Source: a virus
Virus record (IMG/VR): IMGVR_UViG_3300035698_007208
Coordinates: 33,927 to 97,926 of that record
Strand: one strand, 5' to 3'
DNA length: 64,000 bases
Position 1 is the first letter of the stretch; every line of letters begins with the position of its first letter. The translations under genes and the position numbers were made by a program. The notes under the pieces were generated by a model that saw nothing but the letters and a program-made list of their open reading frames with translations, had not been told where the DNA came from and did no database searches. Positions 1 to 10,906 of this stretch are shown in pieces.

Positions 1-3000
1 TATTTAAATGATTTAGAAATTGAAGATGATGACCAGTTTGAATTTTATACTGGCATGCTACAAAGTAAAGGAACTATACCAAGTTTAACAAAAATTGCAG
101 CCAGCAACAGTATTATACAAGGATCAATGGTAGTATTTGATGAATGGGCTTTGCGCGTTGGCGATTTTGGTGATTTAGAGAATGAACAGAGTATTGAATT
201 GTCACTTGAAAAAGCAGACATAGTTCAAGATCCGCAATTAATTACGTTAGTGTTTCCAGAAGACACTATTGGTGTCATAGACGCAATTCGAGTACTTGAC
301 ACAAAGCACAAATATAACAGTGTGCCCTTATTAGTAATTGCTCAACCAACCTTAGCGCCAGCAATACAAGCAAGTGCAGAAGCATTATTGGACAATACTG
401 GCGTAATTTCAGGATTTAAAATTATAGAAGAAGGCAGCGGTTATGTTGAGCCAGTTGTAATTCAAGTAGTAGCTGGTGATTTAGTTGTATCAAATGTTGA
501 TGTGGCATTTTCAACTCCAGTTGCACAAAGCTTATTATATTTACCGTCTAACGTAGCTAGCTTAGGCCTAAGCAACATTCTATTATCAGACAACCTAAGT
601 GCTAACGGTATAATAAGTATTGATGTTAGTACAGCCACAGATATTGCTAATGTAGTATCAAGTATCAACACGTCAGCAGCCACCAACGCAAATGTGTCGG
701 CCCTAGTAGTTGAAAATACATATTTAGTTGGCAATATAGAATTGTCGCAAGTTATATTGCAAATTACAGGTAATGATTTTACATTAATTGAAGATGGGGT
801 TACACTTGCTAGTTTAGCAATCACGCCTGGTCGATACGAACCAAAACAACGACATAGTATTAGTACAGTAGACAATCACCCAATACTTGGTACTGGCGCG
901 ACTGAAGAAGGTAATATTACTGTTAAAATTAACAACATTGATCTTCCACATGCTGGCGGTGGAAATTGGGAGTATGATGCAGGGTCACGACAAAACAAGA
1001 GTTATATTATAGGCGACTCATCAGTTTCAGGTATTGATTTTGACACAAATGGAATTTACAGTGGCAATGTTACAATTCCATTAGTTACTCCAATTGATGC
1101 AAATAACACAGCAACCGAAGCTAATGTTTATCGCCATGCGAATGTATTTATAAACGGAACTGAAATTTTAAATTCTGGAGTAACAAGAGCATATGCTATA
1201 ACTACAACTGATTTGATTCTTTATAATGTTGATCAATTACCAGAAGGACAATTATTAGTTGGCGCAAATATAAGTATACACGAACATGCAACAGTTAACT
1301 TAGGAAATGCAGTAATAACTGACATACCGGGTGCAAAGTTAAGTATACGAACTGTAACAAACGATGATATTGCAATACTTACAAAAAGTAAAAGATTATT
1401 TGAAATAAGCGAAGATGCAAAAGGCGATGAAGCAATAGTAATTGACATTGATGACTCGTCACGATTCCTTAAGAAGCCGCTAGGAGTACGAGATAATAAA
1501 CTATGGCCTAGTATGTCAAGTGTTAACCATACTGGAATAACTGATGCTAGATATTTTAATATTCCTAATGCTGGGTATGTAAATAAAGCAAATGTTGATT
1601 TTAGATCATTTGATGTAAGCAGCATTGGTCAAATGTTTAGTGACCAAATTTCAATTCATCCAGAACAAAACGATTTAATACATGTCGCAGTAAGTGAAAA
1701 TTTAGACTGGAATGTTTACAAGTTAGCCGCAGCAAATACTGGCATTAGTTATGTAGAACAAGAAAACGATGACGCGACATCGTATTTATTTACTTCTAAT
1801 AGTTTGTTTGATTATACTGATAGTAATCAACTACAGGAAACAGATTTAAGTAGATATTTAGATTATCATCTTGTGTTAAAGAACTCACAACTAAATGAAA
1901 AATTTGTAGTATGGGTAAATGAGCAAGTAGTTGATAGCAAACAAGTAAGGTTTAGTAATATTAGTGCAACTGTTATGACGGAAGCTAGTGTTACAGAAAT
2001 TGGACCAGAGTCTAATTCTATACTTGCAATAAGCAATATTAATCCTGGAGTAAGTTCGTTTAGCACTGCAACAGCAACAGCCAATATAGACGGCAATGGC
2101 ACTGTACTTATTACAACTGACACATTTGGTGTAGAAGATGGCGATAGTGTTGCGTTCGGCGGCGCACTTGGTAATGCTAATCCGTTATGGGCAAACTCAT
2201 ATATAGTATCAAATGTAACAATTGGTACCTTTACAGTATTAGATGCAGCATTAACAAGTAACATTGATATTGCAAACCTTGTGTATTCTTATTATGGGAA
2301 AACACAAATTGAAAGTGTTGATCATGGATTAAGTTCAGGTGAAATGATTAAGATCGTAGCAGGTGTATATAGTGGTGCATATCTTGTTGAAAGTGCATCA
2401 GCAAATACGTTTGTTATTGATGCCCGTTACTTAAGTGGAGCGGCAACAACAGGTAATATATTGTTAGATAACGTTGTTATAACAGCAATTGGGCATGGAA
2501 TTGTAGATGCATATTCTGGTAAGCGAATAGCAGTACATAATGCAGACCCAAGGTACTATAACCAAGTTTACACGGTAGACAGTGTGACAGCTAATACTAT
2601 ATCAGTTAGTGGCATTTTTGCATTTGCTGATGTTGCAAATGTTATGGCAAATGCAGTGGTAACAACATTAGACCATGATGTTATTAGATTAAATAACAGT
2701 TCAATTAAAATTGACAATTTTAATAGTGTTGACGGCATTGTTGATAGCATTAACCAAGCAGCAGACTTAAGACGAGGATTTATTACCAGAGAAGGTAGTT
2801 TTAGTATGTCAATGCCAATGATGCGATCAAATAGATTGCCAGGCGGTATAACAAGTTCGCAAATAGCAGGTTCCATTCCTTACGTAACAAACTTAAATGG
2901 GTTTGACCAGTCTGGACTAGTTGTAACTGGTAATAGGACTATTAATCCAGATCTCACACGCAAAATTGGATTCAACAATGACGCGGTAGTGAGAGGACAA

Positions 3001-6000
3001 TCTCCTGCACCTAGGACAATAACGAGCGCCGCAAACCAAACACATTCGACTGTATTAAATGTAGGACCATACAGTCAAACGCTCAATAACCAATTAAACC
3101 CGTATGAGGTAAACATTGGGCCAATTAATATACCTAAAATTTCAATAATGGGTCCATTAGAAAATTTTAATCGATCAGTAAATAACCCATCACCTAATAC
3201 CGGTCTTGGGCAATTACCAAATAATAGTGGCGCACCAATTATTAATCCAGCAGCACTGATTGCATTACCAAGCGTGCAACTGTGTACACCTGCAATACCT
3301 GCAATTCCACCGCCGCGTCCACCAAAGCCTGCTGCACCAGCAGTGCCAGCAGTGCCAGCAATACCAGCAGTGCCAGCAATACCAGCATCGCCTGGCGTTC
3401 CTGAAGTGCCAGCAGTACCAGCAGTACCTGAAGTGCTTGCTATCCCAGGAACAGGAACAGGCAGTTGTATACAGTATAATAAATGGGAATACATTGAACA
3501 ATCTACTATGACATCAAATGTGGATGATACTTGGTACTTTATGATACCTATATGTGGTTCTGTTAAGATTATATATGATATGGATTCAGGGGAGGACATC
3601 CTTGATGCTTTTCAAATTACTACAAGGACAGCATTTGGTGGCACTCGTATGGGTGGAACAGATACTGGTGTAAGATTTGCAACAACAGCAGAAAAAGCAC
3701 AGTTATTAAAAGGAAACAACGGAGCCGCAGCTTCTTCCTTTACATCCAATTTACCAAAAGATTTTATTAAAACAAACCCAGGGTCAAAATTTTGCGGAGT
3801 TATTGAATTTGATTTTAAACCAACCGCAGGCTCGTATCTACGCATCGACGTTGATAAAAATAGCAGTATTTATAAATTTTTAATAGGCTACCCATCAACA
3901 GTAGGTGTAGTTAATCCGCAACAAAACACAAACCCAGGCCAGCCTGCAAACATACCACCATATAATGGTGTAGGTGTGGTTCCAAACATGAATACTATAC
4001 CTCAAACGCCAATAATACAGCCAGCAGGTACGCCAATCAATAAACTCAAAAAAGTAAATGGCGGTATGCGTGATGATGAATTTAATTTTAGAAATGGCGC
4101 CGGAGGCGGTAGGTATTCTAATGCCGGCGAGTATTATGTTTCTAATTTTAGTGGATTTAGTTCAGCACCAATGGCCGGTTTTGGATTTATTCCAAGTGTG
4201 TTTAAAAAGACAGTAAAAATAACTTCACCATTAAATGTTAACAGACATCAAGCGTTATCATCAGGCCGGTATGTCAATACAGTAGTGCATCGTGTTTCTG
4301 GTGGAATTATAATACCATTTGCAGATCGACTGCCAACTCCAATATTCATAGGAGCAAAGCCAATAAAAGGTTTAGATTTAATTAATGATCCATTATTTCG
4401 TTTGGCTGGTGACATAGCAAATGGACAAAATGTACATTTTAATTACAATCCAAGAAAAATAAGCAGTGCAAATTACACAATGGACAGTATTGGCTTACCA
4501 GCAAGCATTAATACGGTTACATCTAATGGCAGCATTGGTCCTAATGGCAGCATTAATCCGGTTACACCTAATGGCAGCATTGGTCCTAATGGCAGCATTG
4601 GTCCTAATGGCAGCATTGGTCCTAATGGCAAGGTTACTAGCACCACACCAGGAGTATTTGATTACACGCCATTAGCTGGTAACTTGCCTTCAACAGTATT
4701 GGGATCCCCACTTGTGAGTTTAGAATTAGCACCACCAACTATAGCAGACGCCATAGACTCTCCAGTTGATGTTGATAATGTAGAATTTAATAACATTCCT
4801 ATTATTACTCTTATTCCAAAAGTGAAGACAGTGGACGGATCATTTGTGCCAGCAGGTCCAACTTGTTATTGCCCGGTACATAGACCGTCGCCAAGCGTAA
4901 CAATTAGTCCATCTGATCTTATTGGTGCAACACCAGGCGATCAAATATTAATTAACAACACTGCTGTAACTATACAATCTAATGTAGATGCTACTATGAA
5001 TTCAATTGAATGTGCAATTGGTTCAGGGTTTACAACAATGCGCACAACAAGAGACTACAACGAAGCAATTAAGTTAATATCTTGCACAAATGCACCAATT
5101 ACATTTAAAGACGGATGCAGGGGTGGCGTTTATAAAGAAGTACTTGATTTTCATGTTGTAAAGTCGTTCAGTTTATCATCAACAAGCAATGCATTAGTAG
5201 TAGCAGCGTCAACTGGGTATGGTGCTGGTAATACAGCTACATTTGTTACTCCGTCAGTAACTTATACTAGATACAGTGAAGAAGGGGAAGTACAAGATAC
5301 ACTACCTCAAACTAGTACAACAACAACAGGTAGCATATTAACTGCTCAAACAGCACACACTGGCGGCGGCGGTTATTCTGTTGGCGATAGATTGCGTGTA
5401 GTTGGCGGCGTACCAATTGCTTCGCCATATGGTAGCATTACTGAGTTATGTATTGGCGATCCTGGATCAAATTATTCCGAAGCTGCTAATGTTAAAATTT
5501 ATATTGGTGACGGGTCCACTCCTGGAACAGGCGCAGTAGTTGGTAATGTAGTGCTTAATGCAAATGGTGGAATTTCAACTATTGAATTAATAAATTCAGG
5601 AATTGGATATGATGGCGCCCGCCAACCAACAGTAAGGGTTGTTGATATTGGTGCAGCAACAGCACCAACCATTGCAAGTCCAGCTAAAGTGTCAGTTAAA
5701 ATTGGAACAGAAACAATTGGACGCAATGGTTTATCAATAACATCTTATGGCCTTCCTGAGCGAGTTGCTAAGTTTGTAGTAACACAAATAGATGCTACTG
5801 GTGCAATTTTAGGATTACAGTCAATTGATAGGGGCATTTATAAACAGTTTCCAAGTGACTTAACGACTGGTATACCATTAGAATATGATGCTGTAAATTT
5901 AGGTGATGAATGGGGAGGAGAACTTCCACCATCAAGTTCAACAGGGCTGGGTGGGTTTGACCCACTTAACAACCATGCCACATTGCCATCGCCTGGTGGA

Positions 6001-9000
6001 TATAATCCGCTAACTGGTGATTTTGCTGGCGGTACCGGCGCAAGGGTATTTTTAACAGCTCGAGAAATTCCAGACTGTTCGGAAAAGGGTGACGCAAGAA
6101 GCAAGATGGGACTTCCATCTAGCACAGGCGCAGTAAGCATACCGTCACATTTAGCTGATTTACTTAATACTGGCTTGTTGAACGGTGGTTATACTCCAAC
6201 CGATATATCTTTTGGAGTAGGATCAATTAATGATGACTTTGATACTATTACTTTAGAATCGCCAACATTTGACGGAATTGAAATTGGGGAATTGACCCCT
6301 GGATTCCTTGATAAAATAGGCATACCGCCCGGCGATTATAATCCAGACATGGGGGTGCTTTCAGCAGTGAATACTACTCCATTGAATGATAGTAACGGTA
6401 CTACCCCTGACAATATTGGAAACAATAACGGCAATGGAAACAATAACGGCAATGGAACCAATGGAAACAATGGAAACAATGGAAACACTGCTATTAATGG
6501 TATTGGCGCTAGAACGGCATTGCCAATAGAATCAATTGCAATATACGGAGTTGACAATGTTGGTGGAAGTAGTGGAACAAATGGCCAAGACACAAATAGT
6601 GTACTTGGTACAGCAAGTGTCCAATACATTACTGATTTATTTCAATACGAATTAAGAACACTCGCAGGCAATCCAGTTGTAGCAAATAACCAAGCCCAGC
6701 AAACGTCTGTGTTGGTATTTGAAAGTCAGCGATATAATACTGAAAATGATATTGCTATTGCTAACGTGTCATATGCAGACATCCCTTCAACCATAGCAGA
6801 GTTTGCTAATGTTTGGATTGATGATTATATGACTACAGGGTGGGCTTATCTTGAGGGTAACGTAACACAGCGGAATCAAACGTCATTAGTAGATCCAAAA
6901 TTTATTAATAATGTTATTATTTATGACAGTACAACTGGTGAAAAGGAATTTGATTATGATATATATGACCCGTTTAAAGGTGTATTGCCTGCATTTATAG
7001 AAGCAGCTCTTAATTATATTAGTTCTAATGATCCAGTTGTATATAACAGCACAAAGGCATTTTTTGGAAGAAAAAATATTGGACAATTGTGGTGGGATAC
7101 TAGTTCTGTTAGATATAACTGGTATGAACAAGGACCAAATAGAGAGCGTTGGTTAAATTGGGGATCGTCATTCCCAGGTTCAGCTATTACTATTTACGAA
7201 TGGGTTGAAAGTGTAAAAACTCCATTAGAATATACTGGTACTGGTACACCTAAAAATGGCAGTGAGTTCTTAATAGAACGACGATTGAATCCAACTACAA
7301 ACAACCACCAAAACTATTACTATTACTGGGTACAAAACGTTCAAGAAATCAATATACAAGCAAAAACTCAATATAATAGACAGTTTACTGCATTAGCAAT
7401 AGCTAGGTACATTTCAGACCCTAATGGTCAGGGATTGAATACTATTGGTTTTATTAGTAGTGGAGATTCCGATTCTACAAATCTTGCAAGTATGATGATG
7501 TCAAACTTAAGTAATACATTAAGAGAAGACGAACAAAATATTCAAATTAATCTTAGTAGAAATTTAAATCCAATTGGCCTAAAGCATGTTGCTTGGAAAT
7601 TATTAAGAGAAGGCGATAATAATAGTGAAATACCAGAAGATTTAAGCGCAAAAATGATCGATAGTTTGTGTGAATTAAACAGTGTTGGCCAAACAGTTCC
7701 TGAACCAAATTTAAGCGTTGTTGAACGGTTTGGTGTACAGTTTCGACCAAGGCAGACAATATTTAAAAATCCTAACGAGGCTCGACGAGCATTGCATTTT
7801 GTTTTAAACGAAATATTGGCAGACTTTAAATTGAATTCTTTATTCCCAACATGGGATGATGCGCTACCAAGCAAAACATACATTAAGTCTGTTAATTGGT
7901 ACGCAGTAGAACGAATAGACGGTACAACTAATGAAAAAATATATTATAACGCATCGTTCAAGCCGGTTTATACAGTATCAAGTGCTGGTGAATTGGAGGC
8001 TATTAAGCGTAGCAGTTTAGCAGACGGTACGGTAATAATGGTTCGATCAAACTTAACTGAAAGATTCCAACTTTGGAGATTTAACGCAACTAAGTCAGCA
8101 TTTGAACAAATTGCAATTGAAAACGAAACAGCAGAACTATCAACTACAATCTTTACTGACGATGTTAATGCAGTAATGCAAGCTGAATTACGCGCATTTT
8201 TAGAAACATTAAGAGATGACATTTTCCTTGGAACTTCACTATGGAACGAAGTATTTTTTGAGATGTTAAGATATGCAATAGCAGAACAGCCAGAACTGGA
8301 TTGGGCATTTAAAACTTCATACTTATTTGTAGAAAAAGAAGAAGAAGATTTGATTCAACGCAAAGGATTTAACCCTGATAACTTCTCACCAGTATTAGAT
8401 TATTTAAACGAAGTCAAGCCTTACACGGCTAAAATACGTGGTTACAAAGACGGTAAAAAGACACCAATATTTTTCATTAAGGACCAAATGATAAGTGACT
8501 TTGATAGGCCTCCATATCCTGATTCATCGTTAGGTGAAATAAGAATACTTGATAATAATGATACAGTTGACACTAGTATACTAGCAACAGATAGTCGTTA
8601 TATTAAGTGGAACTCTGCAATTAACGATGATAATTCACCAATAAGGACTGGCAATATTAATTTAGTATTTGATAGAGTTGATTGGAGATTATTAGAACCA
8701 TATCATGATACGTCTGTATCCAGTTATTCGCGCAGTATAGCAAATAACATTGCTACATTAAATGCAGAATCATTAGATGACGTAAGTGCTAATTCTACTT
8801 ATTCAATGTCAAGTAGAATTTTTAAGTTTGACCCAGATGTGCGATCACAATTTAATACGGACATTGATTCATATTTTGGTAACGGCGCAAGCGCAAATTC
8901 AAGTATTACAGAAAATAGCATGCAATTGCTATCAGCAATACAAGATGGTGGATTAACAACTACACTAACTTTAGTACAAGAAAAAGTAGGTGGTGGATAT

Positions 9001-10152
9001 CGAGGGGAATTGCTTGATGCTAATGTATTTACTAGAGTAGTAAGTGGTACAGATGCTCTTACTCTACAGTCTGTATTTGGGTACGATACTACACCATGGG
9101 ACAATACACTTGGATTTGGATCAGAATGGGATACAAATATTGAAGTTGAAAATTATGAAGGTATTTTTGATGGCAATGTAACATTTAGACGTGATGGTGT
9201 TACATTTGAAGGATTTGATGGTGTTACTTTTAAGAAACTAATATATGGTGAAGAGCGCCCTGAAGAATTAGTAATGTTATCACCACTAGAAAACTTCATT
9301 ATGAATGTAAAAACATCTATTGCTGCATTTGATGCAAATGGCTTAATAGTTGACACTATTAGTGTCGGCCCATTTGATGCTAATGTGAGTCCATCAGATG
9401 CAAATGGTACAGTTACAGTAACAAGTATAATTTCAACTCCTTTACTAAATGATAATGATATAATTAATTTAGCAGGCGAAACAACTACTCCAATAACAGG
9501 CTCGTATGTTATATCAAACATTAATATATCAGCTCGTAGTTTTACTATTGACTTAGCTAATGTTGATGCAAATATAATAACAACAGCAGGTAATATATTG
9601 TTAACAAGTGGAGTTTCAGCAGTTGATGTAGAATTCATAGTACACCAAGATTTGTTTGGCGGAAGCGAGTATATCAGAGTGTTATCTGATAGAAGTACAA
9701 GTACCAATTCAGCAACACCTATTGCGATATGGGATGAAGAAATTGCTGTAGTGGACGCAACAAAGCTACCAATACCAACCCTTGCTGTGCCTGGTGTTGT
9801 ATGGTTAAATCATTCAGAACGAATAGAGTATAGGACAACAATTAATAATGTGCTTATTGATATTACACGTGGTACACGTGGAACTACTATATCAAGTCAC
9901 CCATCGGGCATAGTTATTGATGATGGCTCATCAGCACAAGTATTTAACAGTGAATTAAATCTTGGTTTTGAAAGTCGTAACCCAGAAACGGCTACTTGGT
10001 TAAACACAAGTGGCACCATTTCGTTAAGTTTGTCAGACATAACAAACAGAAGTAACAGTAACCAAATTGCAGCGTTTTTACAGGGAGAACTTACTGTAAG
10101 TATTGGTTGGGATGCAAGAGGATGGGATAGTGATGCATTTGATAGTGCATAA
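1..10152 (+). CDS. Giant virion structural protein (tail/baseplate type), 5' end outside window
   Basis: The frame is open from base 1 to the TAA at 10150-10152, so 3,383 residues are visible and the true start lies upstream; the ATG at 55 is internal. The protein is rich in Val/Asn/Thr/Ser with many short beta-type segments, as expected of an extended virion protein. It carries a proline-rich collagen-like stretch (bases 3292-3450, VPA/IPA triplets), an 18-bp tandem repeat coding NGSIGP (4525-4629) and an Asn-Gly run (6415-6490). The section near 7090-7170 (LWWDTS, then WYEQGP) and the section near 8370-8520 resemble very large structural proteins of T4-like marine phages. Fibre-like genes follow directly. 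The family placement comes from composition, size and context; no enzymatic motif was recognised. Confidence 0.8.
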   Translation, partial: YLNDLEIEDDDQFEFYTGMLQSKGTIPSLTKIAASNSIIQGSMVVFDEWALRVGDFGDLENEQSIELSLEKADIVQDPQLITLVFPEDTIGVIDAIRVLDTKHKYNSVPLLVIAQPTLAPAIQASAEALLDNTGVISGFKIIEEGSGYVEPVVIQVVAGDLVVSNVDVAFSTPVAQSLLYLPSNVASLGLSNILLSDNLSANGIISIDVSTATDIANVVSSINTSAATNANVSALVVENTYLVGNIELSQVILQITGNDFTLIEDGVTLASLAITPGRYEPKQRHSISTVDNHPILGTGATEEGNITVKINNIDLPHAGGGNWEYDAGSRQNKSYIIGDSSVSGIDFDTNGIYSGNVTIPLVTPIDANNTATEANVYRHANVFINGTEILNSGVTRAYAITTTDLILYNVDQLPEGQLLVGANISIHEHATVNLGNAVITDIPGAKLSIRTVTNDDIAILTKSKRLFEISEDAKGDEAIVIDIDDSSRFLKKPLGVRDNKLWPSMSSVNHTGITDARYFNIPNAGYVNKANVDFRSFDVSSIGQMFSDQISIHPEQNDLIHVAVSENLDWNVYKLAAANTGISYVEQENDDATSYLFTSNSLFDYTDSNQLQETDLSRYLDYHLVLKNSQLNEKFVVWVNEQVVDSKQVRFSNISATVMTEASVTEIGPESNSILAISNINPGVSSFSTATATANIDGNGTVLITTDTFGVEDGDSVAFGGALGNANPLWANSYIVSNVTIGTFTVLDAALTSNIDIANLVYSYYGKTQIESVDHGLSSGEMIKIVAGVYSGAYLVESASANTFVIDARYLSGAATTGNILLDNVVITAIGHGIVDAYSGKRIAVHNADPRYYNQVYTVDSVTANTISVSGIFAFADVANVMANAVVTTLDHDVIRLNNSSIKIDNFNSVDGIVDSINQAADLRRGFITREGSFSMSMPMMRSNRLPGGITSSQIAGSIPYVTNLNGFDQSGLVVTGNRTINPDLTRKIGFNNDAVVRGQSPAPRTITSAANQTHSTVLNVGPYSQTLNNQLNPYEVNIGPINIPKISIMGPLENFNRSVNNPSPNTGLGQLPNNSGAPIINPAALIALPSVQLCTPAIPAIPPPRPPKPAAPAVPAVPAIPAVPAIPASPGVPEVPAVPAVPEVLAIPGTGTGSCIQYNKWEYIEQSTMTSNVDDTWYFMIPICGSVKIIYDMDSGEDILDAFQITTRTAFGGTRMGGTDTGVRFATTAEKAQLLKGNNGAAASSFTSNLPKDFIKTNPGSKFCGVIEFDFKPTAGSYLRIDVDKNSSIYKFLIGYPSTVGVVNPQQNTNPGQPANIPPYNGVGVVPNMNTIPQTPIIQPAGTPINKLKKVNGGMRDDEFNFRNGAGGGRYSNAGEYYVSNFSGFSSAPMAGFGFIPSVFKKTVKITSPLNVNRHQALSSGRYVNTVVHRVSGGIIIPFADRLPTPIFIGAKPIKGLDLINDPLFRLAGDIANGQNVHFNYNPRKISSANYTMDSIGLPASINTVTSNGSIGPNGSINPVTPNGSIGPNGSIGPNGSIGPNGKVTSTTPGVFDYTPLAGNLPSTVLGSPLVSLELAPPTIADAIDSPVDVDNVEFNNIPIITLIPKVKTVDGSFVPAGPTCYCPVHRPSPSVTISPSDLIGATPGDQILINNTAVTIQSNVDATMNSIECAIGSGFTTMRTTRDYNEAIKLISCTNAPITFKDGCRGGVYKEVLDFHVVKSFSLSSTSNALVVAASTGYGAGNTATFVTPSVTYTRYSEEGEVQDTLPQTSTTTTGSILTAQTAHTGGGGYSVGDRLRVVGGVPIASPYGSITELCIGDPGSNYSEAANVKIYIGDGSTPGTGAVVGNVVLNANGGISTIELINSGIGYDGARQPTVRVVDIGAATAPTIASPAKVSVKIGTETIGRNGLSITSYGLPERVAKFVVTQIDATGAILGLQSIDRGIYKQFPSDLTTGIPLEYDAVNLGDEWGGELPPSSSTGLGGFDPLNNHATLPSPGGYNPLTGDFAGGTGARVFLTAREIPDCSEKGDARSKMGLPSSTGAVSIPSHLADLLNTGLLNGGYTPTDISFGVGSINDDFDTITLESPTFDGIEIGELTPGFLDKIGIPPGDYNPDMGVLSAVNTTPLNDSNGTTPDNIGNNNGNGNNNGNGTNGNNGNNGNTAINGIGARTALPIESIAIYGVDNVGGSSGTNGQDTNSVLGTASVQYITDLFQYELRTLAGNPVVANNQAQQTSVLVFESQRYNTENDIAIANVSYADIPSTIAEFANVWIDDYMTTGWAYLEGNVTQRNQTSLVDPKFINNVIIYDSTTGEKEFDYDIYDPFKGVLPAFIEAALNYISSNDPVVYNSTKAFFGRKNIGQLWWDTSSVRYNWYEQGPNRERWLNWGSSFPGSAITIYEWVESVKTPLEYTGTGTPKNGSEFLIERRLNPTTNNHQNYYYYWVQNVQEINIQAKTQYNRQFTALAIARYISDPNGQGLNTIGFISSGDSDSTNLASMMMSNLSNTLREDEQNIQINLSRNLNPIGLKHVAWKLLREGDNNSEIPEDLSAKMIDSLCELNSVGQTVPEPNLSVVERFGVQFRPRQTIFKNPNEARRALHFVLNEILADFKLNSLFPTWDDALPSKTYIKSVNWYAVERIDGTTNEKIYYNASFKPVYTVSSAGELEAIKRSSLADGTVIMVRSNLTERFQLWRFNATKSAFEQIAIENETAELSTTIFTDDVNAVMQAELRAFLETLRDDIFLGTSLWNEVFFEMLRYAIAEQPELDWAFKTSYLFVEKEEEDLIQRKGFNPDNFSPVLDYLNEVKPYTAKIRGYKDGKKTPIFFIKDQMISDFDRPPYPDSSLGEIRILDNNDTVDTSILATDSRYIKWNSAINDDNSPIRTGNINLVFDRVDWRLLEPYHDTSVSSYSRSIANNIATLNAESLDDVSANSTYSMSSRIFKFDPDVRSQFNTDIDSYFGNGASANSSITENSMQLLSAIQDGGLTTTLTLVQEKVGGGYRGELLDANVFTRVVSGTDALTLQSVFGYDTTPWDNTLGFGSEWDTNIEVENYEGIFDGNVTFRRDGVTFEGFDGVTFKKLIYGEERPEELVMLSPLENFIMNVKTSIAAFDANGLIVDTISVGPFDANVSPSDANGTVTVTSIISTPLLNDNDIINLAGETTTPITGSYVISNINISARSFTIDLANVDANIITTAGNILLTSGVSAVDVEFIVHQDLFGGSEYIRVLSDRSTSTNSATPIAIWDEEIAVVDATKLPIPTLAVPGVVWLNHSERIEYRTTINNVLIDITRGTRGTTISSHPSGIVIDDGSSAQVFNSELNLGFESRNPETATWLNTSGTISLSLSDITNRSNSNQIAAFLQGELTVSIGWDARGWDSDAFDSA
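3292..3450 (+). repeat. Proline-rich collagen-like coding repeat
   Basis: Degenerate 9-bp units reading roughly GTGCCAGCA or ATACCAGCA encode VPA/IPA triplets within the giant structural protein. This region probably forms an extended linker. The repeat makes spurious long open frames on the opposite strand. Confidence 0.85.
4525..4629 (+). repeat. 18-bp tandem repeat coding NGSIGP
   Basis: The unit AATGGCAGCATTGGTCCT recurs at 4525, 4570, 4588 and 4606, with one diverged copy at 4543 and a 9-bp break before 4570. The last three copies are contiguous and essentially identical, which suggests recent expansion by slippage inside the structural gene. Confidence 0.9.
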
Positions 10153-10176
10153 TAAAACTTAGTTTTAATGGAAGAT

Positions 10177-10184
10177 GATAAATA
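10177..10184 (+). promoter_or_regulatory. T4-type late promoter box GATAAATA
   Basis: GATAAATA is followed by GTTAT and then the ATG at 10190. The same 16-base string, GATAAATAGTTATATG, occurs on the minus strand at 49840-49855. It matches the T4 late consensus TATAAATA at 7 of 8 positions. With a T4-like geometry, transcription would start at or next to the ATG. Confidence 0.6.
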
Positions 10185-10189
10185 GTTAT

Positions 10190-10333
10190 ATGTCAAATAC
10201 ACAAGAACCTAAGCAAGAACAAACGAAAGACGACGATCATGCAATTGATTGTCTCGGATTAAACATGAGTGGTCATATTTTAATCCGAGACAAAGAAACT
10301 AAAGAAGAATTAGTTAATAAGAGAGCTGAATAA
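10190..10333 (+). CDS. 47-aa protein paralogous to the N-terminus of the next gene
   Basis: A short ORF from ATG 10190 to TAA 10331-10333, abutting the next ATG. Residues 23-40 (GLNMSGHILIRDKETKEE) align with the start of the 186-residue neighbour (NLNMKGHVLVKDKESGEV), sharing an LNM-GH-L-DKE pattern. The first 22 residues are charged and rich in Gln/Lys/Asp. It is probably a partial duplicate of the neighbour's N-terminal segment that survives as its own gene, with a late promoter box just upstream. Its function is unknown; a structural or assembly role is inferred only from position. The preserved frame and the start/stop abutment argue against random ORF status. Confidence 0.65.
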   Translation: MSNTQEPKQEQTKDDDHAIDCLGLNMSGHILIRDKETKEELVNKRAE

Positions 10334-10894
10334 ATGAATTTAAATATGAAAGGTCATGTTTTAGTAAAAGATAAAGAATCTGGTGAAGTGTTAGCTGACC
10401 AAAATAACGCTATTCATTACGGAAATATGGCAAGAATCGTAGCATTAGCACTTAATAACACTGCCGATGCTTATATTAATTTTGTAGCATTTGGAAATGG
10501 TGGGACTAGTGTAGATACTTCAGGTAAGGTACTGTATAAAACACCAAGAGTGAGTGAGGCATATGATGCCTCAAGTAACTTATACAATACTACTTATAAC
10601 AAAGACATATTTCCTGGTGATTCCACAAACAAAATAGAAATTATAACCGGTGCCTCATATACTGATATTAAAATGACAGTTACTTTAGGATTTTCAGAGC
10701 CTGCAGGGCAAGAGGTATTTGATACAAGTATTACAAATGAAGGTGAGTACATTTTTGATGAATTAGGTGTATTTACTAACAGTACGGATTTTGCAGACGC
10801 AATAATGCTAACGCATGTTATCTTTCACCCTGTACAAAAAAGTCAAAACCGAGTGATAGAAATAATTTATACAATCAGAATACAGTTAAGTTAA
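10334..10894 (+). CDS. Virion-associated protein, T4-like marine phage type (186 aa)
   Basis: A 186-residue protein. The N-terminus (NLNMKGHVLVKDKESGEVL, then NAIHYGNMARI, then FGNGGTSVD) matches a family I recognise from structural regions of T4-like marine phages, usually annotated only as a structural protein. There is no signal peptide, membrane segment or enzymatic motif. It sits between the giant structural gene and a fibre-like gene and starts directly on the stop of its 47-residue paralogue. A role in tail or fibre attachment is inferred from context. Confidence 0.65.
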   Translation: MNLNMKGHVLVKDKESGEVLADQNNAIHYGNMARIVALALNNTADAYINFVAFGNGGTSVDTSGKVLYKTPRVSEAYDASSNLYNTTYNKDIFPGDSTNKIEIITGASYTDIKMTVTLGFSEPAGQEVFDTSITNEGEYIFDELGVFTNSTDFADAIMLTHVIFHPVQKSQNRVIEIIYTIRIQLS

Positions 10895-10906
10895 CGAGGA
10901 AACAAA

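Noticed and set aside
55-60. ATG 55 as the start of the giant structural gene
   Set aside because: The frame is open to base 1 with a normal coding sequence (Y-L-N-D-L-E-I-E-D-D-D...), so the start is outside the window.
3292-3450. Repeats resembling a CRISPR array
   Set aside because: Units are 9 bp, contiguous and in frame with the coding sequence; there are no unique spacers.
3075-3599. 174-residue minus-strand frame with collagen-like repeats
   Set aside because: It is the mirror of the proline-rich repeat in the structural gene; the repeat makes both strands open.
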